10,311 nt of DNA, from NCBI GenBank assembly GCA_015065395.1, contig SVQJ01000055.1, positions 1 to 10,311 of the forward strand, written 5' to 3'. The notes below the pieces were generated by a model, which was not told the DNA's origin, searched no databases, and saw only the letters and a program-made list of their open reading frames with translations. This DNA is from Oscillospiraceae bacterium. Lineage in GTDB: Bacteria > Bacillota > Clostridia > Oscillospirales > CAG-272. This document shows positions 1 through 5,686 of the stretch, in pieces. The translations under genes and the position numbers were made by a program. How positions within the stretch are numbered: the first letter of the stretch is position 1; each line of letters begins with the position of its first letter.

Positions 1-532
1 TATCCATTTCCACATCATGGAATGCGATATACTTTTCTGTATTCGCTTCACCGTAGCAAAGGGGAATGGTAACACCTGTTGCTGTTCTGATATACTTCAT
101 AAGATTCTGGTATGCAAACCAGATGTTCTCATCTTCAGTAGTATCGGCAGGCACCACGATCGAATACTTGGAGAGATCATTTCCGCCGATGGTGAGCTTA
201 TACACCGCAAGATCGTCACCGTAATCGGAAGGGGATGCGGCTCCTGAGAGACAGAGCTTTATGTAGTAAAAATCCTTTGCGTCAAAAACACTGTCTGCGG
301 TAAAATCGCTGGACTGGGCGTTCATTGTATATCCATCAAGTCCCTTAAGGTTTGCGGTCATATACAATGCGTCCTTAGCATCAAGTGCGCCGTCCTCATT
401 GACGTCGCCGAGAGCAAAGGAATCATCGAGCCTTATATCCTGCTCAATGTAAAAGTCCCTTGCAAGCACGGTTGAAGCCATAGCACCTGCAAGCATTGCC
501 ACAGTTAAAAATGCAGCTAATACTTTTTTCAT
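1..532 (-). CDS. Secreted dockerin-containing protein, 3' end missing (runs off window)
   Basis: This reading frame stays open for 177 codons from the ATG at 532 to the left edge, so the C-terminus lies outside the window. A CGGAGGAAAT ribosome-binding site (533-541) fixes the start. Residues 1-25 form a signal peptide (MKK, a hydrophobic run, then an ALA-type cleavage site), so export is expected. Residues 42-97 resemble a type I dockerin: the first calcium-binding half is GDVNEDGALDAKD, and the second half (SDFTADSVFDAKD) is degenerate and lacks several calcium ligands. Dockerins bind cohesins on scaffoldins or on the cell surface. Residues 107-177 (YKLTIGGNDLSKYSIVVP, then a TATGVTIPL segment) resemble the small N-terminal domain that precedes catalytic domains in several glycoside-hydrolase and DUF4838-type proteins. 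That resemblance is from memory and the catalytic part is not visible, so no enzyme activity is assigned. An N-terminal dockerin is less usual than a C-terminal one. Confidence 0.8.
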   Translation of the reverse strand, partial: MKKVLAAFLTVAMLAGAMASTVLARDFYIEQDIRLDDSFALGDVNEDGALDAKDALYMTANLKGLDGYTMNAQSSDFTADSVFDAKDFYYIKLCLSGAASPSDYGDDLAVYKLTIGGNDLSKYSIVVPADTTEDENIWFAYQNLMKYIRTATGVTIPLCYGEANTEKYIAFHDVEMD

Positions 533-573
533 TATTTCCTCCGTTCTGCTGCCGTTTACAAGCAGCACCTTTA

Positions 574-611
574 TACATTTTCATTCTAACATACACATAT
601 ACCGATTGCAA
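574..611 (-). promoter_or_regulatory. Predicted promoter of the dockerin gene
   Basis: Read on the minus strand, TTGCAA (606-611) and TAGAAT (583-588) are separated by 17 bp. A TG lies one base before the -10, giving an extended -10. The start codon is about 50 nt further on. The -10 sits inside a 19-bp element (574-592) that recurs before the other dockerin gene at 5302-5320. A 6-bp hairpin (547-552 with 562-567) lies in the leader just before the ribosome-binding site. Confidence 0.55.
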
Positions 612-853
612 GTACTTATACAAACTATAATAACAAAATTATTCATTCCAGCCGCGGATTCGGTTATCTGAAGATGCAACATAATTCCGCTCCCGAAGCC
701 ATTGTGACATTTTATCCATATCTGAAACAAGACCTCATTTTTGCACTTGATTCATTTTTAAAAAAGAAGCAAAGTTTTTTATCATTCTCTCTTGTGACAA
801 AATACAACCCGTACAATATGTAAAATCAAATAAAAAAGAAGAAAGGAAAAAGC
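612..853. other. Intergenic region upstream of spoIIA, no gene seen
   Basis: This is the rest of the divergent region between the dockerin gene and spoIIAA. It is AT-rich and I find no ORF or RNA gene. I could not find a convincing sigma-H promoter (AGGA plus GAAT motifs), although sigma H drives spoIIA in Bacillus. The best -10-like strings near spoIIAA are TACAAT (812-817) and TAAAAT (821-826), and neither has a good -35 at normal spacing. The 8-mer TTGTGACA occurs twice, at 702-709 and 792-799. AAGGAAA at 843-849 is the spoIIAA ribosome-binding site. Confidence 0.5.
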
Positions 854-1201
854 ATGAAAAAAGAAAATACAAATATCAAGCTTTCCCGAATAGACGATAC
901 TTTATATGCTTTTGTTTCGGGAGAGGTGGATCATCACACAGCAAAGGGAATACGCCAAGCCATAGACGCCGCCCTTGTCTCCTGTTCCCCCGACTGTCTC
1001 GTTATGGACGTTTCCGGGATCACATTCATGGATTCATCCGGACTGGGTCTGGTGCTGGGCAGGTACACAAAGGCGTGCGAAGCAGGTATCTCTTTTTTCG
1101 TTCAGGGCGCGGGAGAAAGAGTTATCAGAATGTTTGATATGGCAGGACTCGACAGAATCATAGATTACAAGGAGAAAAAAACAGATGAAAAAAATTTGTG
1201 A
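854..1201 (+). CDS. spoIIAA: Anti-sigma F factor antagonist SpoIIAA
   Basis: SpoIIAA is the anti-anti-sigma factor of early sporulation. Unphosphorylated, it binds SpoIIAB in the forespore and releases sigma F; SpoIIAB phosphorylates it, and the phosphatase SpoIIE reverses this. The 115-residue product is a single STAS domain of the usual length for the family. GEVDHHTA (residues 23-30) matches the conserved GELDHHTA segment of Bacillus SpoIIAA. FMDSSGLGLVLGRY (58-71) contains the phosphorylation motif, with Ser61 the likely acceptor by alignment to Bacillus Ser58. The C-terminal MFDMAGL is also family-typical. The gene has an AAGGAAA ribosome-binding site and overlaps spoIIAB by 17 nt, which suggests coupled translation of the two partners. 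It is first in a spoIIAA-spoIIAB-sigF operon, the conserved Firmicute order. Confidence 0.97.
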   Translation: MKKENTNIKLSRIDDTLYAFVSGEVDHHTAKGIRQAIDAALVSCSPDCLVMDVSGITFMDSSGLGLVLGRYTKACEAGISFFVQGAGERVIRMFDMAGLDRIIDYKEKKTDEKNL

Positions 1202-1634
1202 AAACACTTTGAAATGCGAATTCCCTTCCCTTTCCCAAAACGAAGCCTTGGCAAGATCGGTGGCAGGTGCTTTCATTATGCAGCTGAACCCAACGGTCTC
1301 AGAGCTTGCGGATATAAAATGTGCGGTCAGCGAAGCTGTTACCAACTGCACGGTTCACGCCTACCCCAACACCGTAGGGATCGTTGTGATGACTATGAAG
1401 GCCTACAGCGACAGGACTGTGAAGATAGAGATACGCGACCGGGGAGTGGGGATTGAGGATATAGGATGCGCAATGCAGCCGCTATTCACAACGGATCCGG
1501 AAGGCGAAAGAAGCGGCATGGGTTTTACCGTTATGGAAAGCTTCACAGATTCCCTTCGTGTCACGAGCCGACTGGGACGCGGAACAAGGATCACTCTCAC
1601 AAAAATCCTTTCAAAGGTATCTCCCGTTACATAA
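1185..1634 (+). CDS. spoIIAB: Anti-sigma F factor SpoIIAB (serine kinase)
   Basis: SpoIIAB is a GHKL-fold protein that binds and inhibits sigma F in the presence of ATP and inactivates SpoIIAA by phosphorylating its serine. The 149-residue sequence shows the whole ATP site. The N box has Glu50, Asn54 and His58 in SEAVTNCTVHAY. The G1 box is RDRGVGI (84-90). The ATP-lid segment is PLFTTDPEGERSGMGF (99-114), almost the family signature. The end (GRGTRITLTK) is the usual last strand. The ATG at 1185 lies inside the 3' end of spoIIAA, with GGAG about ten bases upstream. The next gene starts 15 nt after its stop. Nothing appears truncated or altered. Confidence 0.97.
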   Translation: MKKICENTLKCEFPSLSQNEALARSVAGAFIMQLNPTVSELADIKCAVSEAVTNCTVHAYPNTVGIVVMTMKAYSDRTVKIEIRDRGVGIEDIGCAMQPLFTTDPEGERSGMGFTVMESFTDSLRVTSRLGRGTRITLTKILSKVSPVT

Positions 1635-1649
1635 GGGAGAGTGATATAA

Positions 1650-2369
1650 TTGAATTCATACACAGAAAATACGCTGTACATCGAAAGAGCGCAAAACGGA
1701 GACAGGGATGCCGCCGATCTGCTGATAAGAAACAATTACCCTCTGGCAGTATCTATTGCAAAAAAATTTATCGGACGCGGCGTTGAAACAGAGGATCTGA
1801 TACAGCTTGCCCTTATCGGGATGTACAAGGCGATCAACAGCTTTGATATCAGCCGAAAGAATGCCTTTTCCACATACGCCGTTCCCCTCATAATCGGAGA
1901 AATACGAAAATTTCTTCGGGATGACGGACTTATCAAGGTCAGCCGCGAGAACAAGAAAAACAGCGCAATCCTTCTCCGCCTGCGTGAGGAGTTTTCCGCA
2001 AGGCACGGACGGGAGCCTCATATAGACGAGCTATGCTCCCTTTCAGGGCTCGACAGAGACGACATCCTCTTCGCCCTTGACGCTTCAAAGCCCGTTGCAT
2101 CCATTTCCGAGCCCTTGACCGACGAAGGAGGCTTCACAGTAGAGAATACTCTTTGCGACGAGGATCAATCCATGGACAAGGCCTTTTACAGAATCGCCCT
2201 TACAGAAGCTCTTTCCCGTCTGCCCGAGCTATGGAAAAAGATCATAATCATGCGCTATTTCAGAGATATGTCTCAACAGCAGACAGCCGATGCTCTGGGA
2301 CTTTCACAGGTCAAGGTATCAAGAGAAGAAAAAAAGATACTTTCAGAACTGAGAAAAAGCATAGTTTAG
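1650..2369 (+). CDS. sigF: RNA polymerase sporulation sigma factor SigF (SpoIIAC)
   Basis: Sigma F directs the first forespore-specific transcription after asymmetric division. The 239-residue product has the layout of the SigF/SigG subgroup of sigma-70 factors. Region 2 spans about residues 46-100, with DLIQLALIGMYKAINSFD for core binding and -10 recognition, then FSTYAVPLIIGEIRKFLRDD. Region 3 covers about 105-150, including REPHIDELCSLSGL. The region 4 helix-turn-helix covers about 185-235, with the recognition helix in ALGLSQVKVSREEKKIL. I chose the TTG at 1650 because AAGGGAGA (1633-1640) lies about nine bases upstream and translation from there gives the normal N-terminus. A TTG start would be expected to lower output. 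The gene ends the spoIIA operon; there is no dacF upstream and no spoVA genes downstream within the window. Confidence 0.95.
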   Translation: MNSYTENTLYIERAQNGDRDAADLLIRNNYPLAVSIAKKFIGRGVETEDLIQLALIGMYKAINSFDISRKNAFSTYAVPLIIGEIRKFLRDDGLIKVSRENKKNSAILLRLREEFSARHGREPHIDELCSLSGLDRDDILFALDASKPVASISEPLTDEGGFTVENTLCDEDQSMDKAFYRIALTEALSRLPELWKKIIIMRYFRDMSQQQTADALGLSQVKVSREEKKILSELRKSIV

Positions 2370-2370
2370 C

Positions 2371-2502
2371 ATGGTCTGCAGATACAAAAGCTTTGAAAAA
2401 GATTTGCAAAAAGCTTTACAGATGGCTTTAGCTGAATCTTGCAAGTCAAAAGGCGTGTCAGAGCATCACAATTCTCTGACAGCGGTACCGCAGGGGCCAT
2501 AA
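2371..2502 (+). other. Possible 43-codon ORF after sigF, overlapping a dispersed repeat
   Basis: An ATG one base after the sigF stop opens a frame of 43 codons ending at a TAA just before the terminator stem. The product would begin MVCRYKSFEKDLQKAL and end TAVPQGP, with a short amphipathic helix in the first half. No clear ribosome-binding site lies at the right distance, and the segment overlaps a repeat that recurs at the right end of the window. It may be repeat-derived sequence that is open by chance. I do not recognise it and assign no function. Confidence 0.25.
2388..2480. repeat. Dispersed repeat, copy 1
   Basis: The core at 2406-2445 matches 10250-10289 over 40 gap-free positions with 32 identities, including an uninterrupted TTTAGCTGAA and a final TTGCAAG. 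Similarity continues on both sides with small gaps: TTTGAAAAA upstream, and AAGTC followed by AAAGG downstream. After the core lies a hairpin, GTCAGAG (2457-2463) pairing with CTCTGAC (2474-2480). The outer borders are approximate. Confidence 0.5.
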
Positions 2503-2563
2503 CCTAAAAAGAAGATGCACACAAATGAACTCGTTCATTTGTGTGCATCTTCTTTTTTTTAGG
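2503..2563. terminator. Long bidirectional terminator between sigF and the deacetylase
   Basis: The left arm 2506-2530 and right arm 2533-2557 are perfect reverse complements (25 bp), centred on TC, so the real loop is a CUCG tetraloop. The right arm runs into eight Ts (2553-2560), giving a strong intrinsic terminator for the spoIIA operon. Outside this, CCT (2503-2505) and AGG (2561-2563) are also complementary. Read on the minus strand, the stem ends in five Ts, so it can also stop transcription from the deacetylase gene. Confidence 0.9.
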
Positions 2564-2669
2564 ATCCTTTTGCCTTTTAGCTATCGATCGTTTTCTTAAA
2601 GTTCCTTTGGTTCTTTCCTTTCAATGAAAGAACCAGAAACATACTTACTAAACATTCATTCGCGAAATA
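2564..2669. repeat. Short intergenic stretch with a 9-bp inverted repeat
   Basis: GGTTCTTTC (2609-2617) and GAAAGAACC (2626-2634) form a perfect stem with an 8-nt loop. No T-tract follows on either strand, so it is not a standard terminator. It lies just downstream of the deacetylase stop and could protect the 3' end of that transcript. Nothing else is seen in this stretch. Confidence 0.4.
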
Positions 2670-3494
2670 TCAAAGCTTTACGGTTTTTCCGCCGGGAATA
2701 CAGACCTTCTTTCGGTCAACGCTGATCCACACATCGATGCAGGAGGGATTATAGACTATATGGCACTCCGATGTAAAGCGAAGCGCGCGCAGCGCTTTCA
2801 CGTAATCAACGATCTCGATATTGGTGGCATACCAGATATCCTCTCTGCCTCCGATCATTTTCAGATCGTTCTCAAGCTTTTCCCAATGCTCCTCGCTGTA
2901 AAACTCATAGCTGTGGCCCCATACGTAGAAAAGGCGCATAAAATCAAATCTCATAGGAGAAAGGAAGCGCTCCCACAGCTCCTTTGTTATATTGGAATGG
3001 TGACAGGTGGCATCCCATTTCATAAAATCGGCAGGCAGATAAAATTCTCCAGTCTCTGCCGCTGTACGGGCATATTCCATCCCTTCGCCCACGCATGCTC
3101 GGATAACATTATCATCAAGGCTTGAAAAGGGATAAGACATACCCCTCACGGGATATGAGCATATATTTTCAAGGAAAACACGGTTATCGGATATCTGACG
3201 GCGTACATAGCTTTCCGGAGTGAATTTCATAAAGGGATGGTCCGCTCCGTGACATGATATTTCGTGTCCCTCATAGAGAGTATTGTATTCATCGGGAGAA
3301 ACGAACTCCGGCTCACCTATCATGTGGCGAAAATAGCCGTCAAAGCCGGGGTTGCAAAGATGGAACGTTCCCTTCACGTTATATTTATTGAAAAGAGCGA
3401 CAAGCCTTTTATCCTCGATCCTGCCGTCATCATAGCTGAAGGTTACAGCTCTCTCCTTTCCATCCTGCCAAAGATTGGTTTCTATGAATCTCAT
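2670..3494 (-). CDS. Polysaccharide deacetylase-family protein (NodB fold), cytosolic
   Basis: The product has 274 residues and the NodB/CE4 motif series. TFSYDDGR (18-25) is motif 1, with catalytic-type Asp22 and metal-binding Asp23. SCHGADH (80-86) gives the HxxxH metal pair His82 and His86. RGMSYPF (117-123) is the motif 3 position, and WGHSYEF (192-198) provides the late catalytic-type His194. CE4 enzymes remove N- or O-acetyl groups from sugars. This one has no signal peptide or membrane segment, so it probably acts on a soluble intracellular substrate, which I cannot name. I chose the ATG at 3494 because AAAGGAAAA (3501-3509) is correctly spaced for it. A GTG at 3512 would add six residues but overlaps that ribosome-binding site. 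Its own promoter lies immediately upstream, so it need not be cotranscribed with the leucine-rich-repeat gene. Confidence 0.85.
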   Translation of the reverse strand: MRFIETNLWQDGKERAVTFSYDDGRIEDKRLVALFNKYNVKGTFHLCNPGFDGYFRHMIGEPEFVSPDEYNTLYEGHEISCHGADHPFMKFTPESYVRRQISDNRVFLENICSYPVRGMSYPFSSLDDNVIRACVGEGMEYARTAAETGEFYLPADFMKWDATCHHSNITKELWERFLSPMRFDFMRLFYVWGHSYEFYSEEHWEKLENDLKMIGGREDIWYATNIEIVDYVKALRALRFTSECHIVYNPSCIDVWISVDRKKVCIPGGKTVKL

Positions 3495-3530
3495 GGTATC
3501 TTTTCCTTTCACATATTCTTTATGAAAGAT

Positions 3531-3559
3531 ATTTTACCATATTCTTCTCTTTTTGTAAA
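3531..3559 (-). promoter_or_regulatory. Predicted sigma-A promoter of the deacetylase gene
   Basis: On the minus strand, TTTACA (3554-3559) and TAAAAT (3531-3536) are 17 bp apart, with TG one base before the -10. Transcription would begin near 3524, leaving a leader of about 30 nt. A 12-bp perfect palindrome, AGGCTGCAGCCT (3561-3572), adjoins the -35. It could be an operator, or part of a weak stop for the upstream gene. Confidence 0.6.
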
Positions 3560-3610
3560 TAGGCTGCAGCCTTAGTAAATCAAGGGGGAACAATAACTGC
3601 ATTTGTTTTA

Positions 3611-5263
3611 TCAGAACCCGAGGATCAAGCGCTTCAGAATATTATGATCCCGAAGGCTTATCTGCCCGTCTCCGTCCATATCCATACAGGCAAAGCGATA
3701 TGCTCTGACGGAAATACTGCCTGAGGTGATCTTAGAAAGTATATTCACATCCTTTGCAGTGATCACGCCGTCCTCATCCACATCGCCTCTGAAAATGACT
3801 TTGGCTGAGAGCAAGCTTGAGTTTTCGGATCCTATATCAAGAAAATCCCAGTTTTTTTCCGAAGCAATTACCGTTTTGAGTCCGGAGCAATTCAAAAAGG
3901 CTCCCTGCCCCAAAGCTTCAAGGCTTTCCGGAAAGCTGACCGATTCTATGTATTTATTACACTCAAAGGTAAAAATCCCAACCCTCTTTATCCCTTCGGG
4001 AATGACAAGATCTGTTATAACACTTCCGTCAACCGTAAGAAGGGAGTTTTCGGCGAGAGGATTTGCGCTCTCTCCCGCAAAGGTCACACTGCAAAAGGAC
4101 GCAACGCTTGCGATTTGCACCGTATGAATGCTGTCGCATCCGAAAAAAGCATTATATTCAGAGCAGATAAGGCTTGCCGGAAGAGACACAAGATCGATAT
4201 TGCTGCACCCCAAAAAAGCTTCCGCGCCTATATAGCACACTCCCTCTTCCAGATAAACACTGCGAAGGGACACGCAATCCTTGAATGCCCGAGAGCCGAT
4301 GCGTTCAACGCTTCCGGGAACCGTAATACTCGAGAGCGACGAGCAACCGCTGAAGGAATCGTTGGATATATAAGCGGCGCTTTCAGGAATATTAACACGC
4401 TCTAAAGATTTACAATCTTCAAAAAGATTATTACTTATATATCCTACCGAAGCAAATATCTCTGCCGTGCGAAGAGATGAGCATCCGGAGAAAACTCCGG
4501 AATATATCCTATCAACAGTTTCAGGGATAACAACGCTGCCAAGAGAAGAACAGCCTGCAAAGCTGTAGTGACCCAAGGACTTAAGTCCCACGGGGAGGCT
4601 TATGCTTTTAAGAGAAGAGCATTTGTAAAAGGCATTCTGCCCGATCTCCTCGGTAGCAACGGAAAGCTCTATCCTTTCAAGAGACACGCATCCGTCAAAC
4701 ATCCCCTCAGGAACTGCGGTTACGGAAGGGTTAAAGCTAAACTCGCAAAGCGAAGCACAGCCGCCGAACACATCGGTTCCCCACTGGGTCACGTTTTTAA
4801 GAGAGCCAACAAAAGAAAGTGATGTACAGTTTTTGAAGGCGCCGTTGCCCACAGATATCACACTATCGGGGACAGTGATCGTTTTTAATTGCTCACATCC
4901 GCCAAAAGCATGGCCGCCGATAGCATCAAGGCTTTCGGGGAGAGAAACGGACGCTACTCTCTTCATACCGTAAAAAGCGTATGCTCCGATACTCGTTATA
5001 CCCTCACCCACCGAAACAGACGTCACATATTCGCCATACTCTGCCCAGGGAGCAGACTTTGAATGATCGGCACTTGCAAAATAGCTTCGGTAATTTGACA
5101 TTCTGCCGCTGCCGCTGATAACAAGCTCGCCGCTCATTATATCAACGCTCCAGATGATATCACCACCGTCAAAGCCGGAATGGGTGCTTGCCGAAGAGGG
5201 AACGACGGGCAAGCCAAAAACCATCAGCACTGACAAAAAGCAAGCAAAAATTTTCTTTTTCAT
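3611..5263 (-). CDS. Secreted BspA-like leucine-rich-repeat protein with C-terminal dockerin
   Basis: This is a 550-residue exported protein. Residues 1 to about 26 are a signal peptide (MKKKIFACFLSVLMVFG onward). An N-terminal segment with SGELVISGSGRMSNY and a PW element is typical of the start of BspA-type proteins. About fifteen LRR_5 units follow, with the pattern AFxGCxSLxxIxxPxSVxxIG, and the series is interrupted once near the region reading AGESANPLAENSL. Residues 493-550 are a well-formed type I dockerin with two calcium loops, DVDEDGVITAKD and DMDGDGQISLRD. BspA-like repeats usually mediate binding to proteins, hosts or other surfaces, and the dockerin would attach the protein to a cohesin. 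It is therefore probably a structural or binding component of a surface complex. The ATG at 5263 is chosen for its AGGAGGTT ribosome-binding site; an in-frame upstream extension to 5332 would bury the signal peptide. Confidence 0.92.
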   Translation of the reverse strand: MKKKIFACFLSVLMVFGLPVVPSSASTHSGFDGGDIIWSVDIMSGELVISGSGRMSNYRSYFASADHSKSAPWAEYGEYVTSVSVGEGITSIGAYAFYGMKRVASVSLPESLDAIGGHAFGGCEQLKTITVPDSVISVGNGAFKNCTSLSFVGSLKNVTQWGTDVFGGCASLCEFSFNPSVTAVPEGMFDGCVSLERIELSVATEEIGQNAFYKCSSLKSISLPVGLKSLGHYSFAGCSSLGSVVIPETVDRIYSGVFSGCSSLRTAEIFASVGYISNNLFEDCKSLERVNIPESAAYISNDSFSGCSSLSSITVPGSVERIGSRAFKDCVSLRSVYLEEGVCYIGAEAFLGCSNIDLVSLPASLICSEYNAFFGCDSIHTVQIASVASFCSVTFAGESANPLAENSLLTVDGSVITDLVIPEGIKRVGIFTFECNKYIESVSFPESLEALGQGAFLNCSGLKTVIASEKNWDFLDIGSENSSLLSAKVIFRGDVDEDGVITAKDVNILSKITSGSISVRAYRFACMDMDGDGQISLRDHNILKRLILGF

Positions 5264-5301
5264 ATTAACCTCCTGTATGCAAAGCAGATTATTTACATTT
5301 T

Positions 5302-5320
5302 TACATTTACATTCTAACAT
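5302..5320 (-). promoter_or_regulatory. Predicted -10 region of the LRR-dockerin gene, shared element
   Basis: The 19-bp sequence TACATTTACATTCTAACAT differs at one position from 574-592. On the minus strand it holds an extended -10, TGTTAGAAT, with TAGAAT at 5311-5316, 47 nt before the start codon. A good -35 is not evident; GTACTT (5333-5338) at 16 bp is the nearest string. The short leader has no other structure. Confidence 0.5.
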
Positions 5321-5384
5321 GAGCTTTTGCATAAGTACAGAAACTAACAGTTGAACACTACTCTACTTTTGGTTGCATAGCCAC

Positions 5385-5403
5385 ATAACCAAACGGTTAT
5401 AAT
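5385..5403 (+). promoter_or_regulatory. Inverted repeat and TATAAT before the Xre-type gene, possible operator
   Basis: ATAACC (5385-5390) and GGTTAT (5395-5400) form a perfect inverted repeat around AAAC, overlapping a TATAAT at 5398-5403. This would suit autorepression by the adjacent regulator. However, a start about seven bases after this -10 would fall at or past the ribosome-binding site (5406-5410), and the only -35 candidate, TTGCAT (5373-5378), is weak and 19 bp away. The true promoter may be different. Confidence 0.35.
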
Positions 5404-5416
5404 TCAGGAGTGACTT

Positions 5417-5635
5417 ATGAATAACTATTATCCGAGACTTCGGGACCTGCAAGAGGATAACGATATGACCCAGCAATTCGTTTCCGACTATTTGAAAATG
5501 AAGCAATCACAGTACAGCCGATACGAAAGGGGATATCGGGATCTTCCCACTGACGTTCCGATAGCGCTTGCGCGCCTTTATAAGACCTCAGCCGACTATA
5601 TACTTGGACTGACGGACAATCCGAAACCTTATTGA
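5417..5635 (+). CDS. Small Xre/Cro-C1-type helix-turn-helix regulator
   Basis: The 72-residue product is almost entirely one Cro/C1-type HTH domain. LRDLQEDNDMTQQFVSDYL holds helices 1 and 2. KMKQSQYSRYERGYRDLP is the recognition helix region, with the family's YxRYExG pattern. IALARLYKTSADYILGLTD is the typical closing helix pair of short Xre regulators. There is no ligand-binding or dimerisation extension. An AGGAG site lies six bases before the ATG. It would bind DNA as a dimer. The target is unknown, but the inverted repeat at 5385-5400 is a natural candidate. It is divergent from the LRR-dockerin gene and sits directly before the methyltransferase gene, whose promoter overlaps its 3' end. 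Confidence 0.9.
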   Translation: MNNYYPRLRDLQEDNDMTQQFVSDYLKMKQSQYSRYERGYRDLPTDVPIALARLYKTSADYILGLTDNPKPY

Positions 5636-5660
5636 CAGGCTCATCAAAAAAAGGTATAAT
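5632..5660 (+). promoter_or_regulatory. Perfect consensus sigma-A promoter for the RNA methyltransferase gene
   Basis: TTGACA (5632-5637) and TATAAT (5655-5660) match the consensus at all twelve positions with the ideal 17-bp spacer. The -35 covers the stop codon of the Xre-type gene (5633-5635). Transcription should begin near 5667, leaving about 20 nt before the start codon, which includes the GAGG site at 5677-5680. The gene should therefore be transcribed strongly and independently of its neighbour. Confidence 0.9.
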
Positions 5661-5686
5661 CTAAAAAAACTTAGCTGAGGTTTAGT

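Noticed and set aside
17..247. Plus-strand open frame opposite the first dockerin gene
   Set aside because: It is antisense to a frame with a signal peptide, dockerin motif and promoter. Its own translation looks like random cysteine- and basic-rich sequence.
2609..2634. Inverted repeat as the deacetylase terminator
   Set aside because: No T-tract follows on the minus strand. The hairpin at 2503-2563 is a better stop for that transcript.
3611..5263. Repeated LRR units considered as a DNA repeat array or CRISPR
   Set aside because: The periodicity is at protein level (about 23 residues, AFxGCxSL pattern). The DNA units differ, and there are no identical repeats with unique spacers.
5264..5332. 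Upstream start for the LRR-dockerin protein at 5332
   Set aside because: It places 23 residues before a clear signal peptide, reads across the predicted -10, and the ATG at 5263 has an AGGAGG site.
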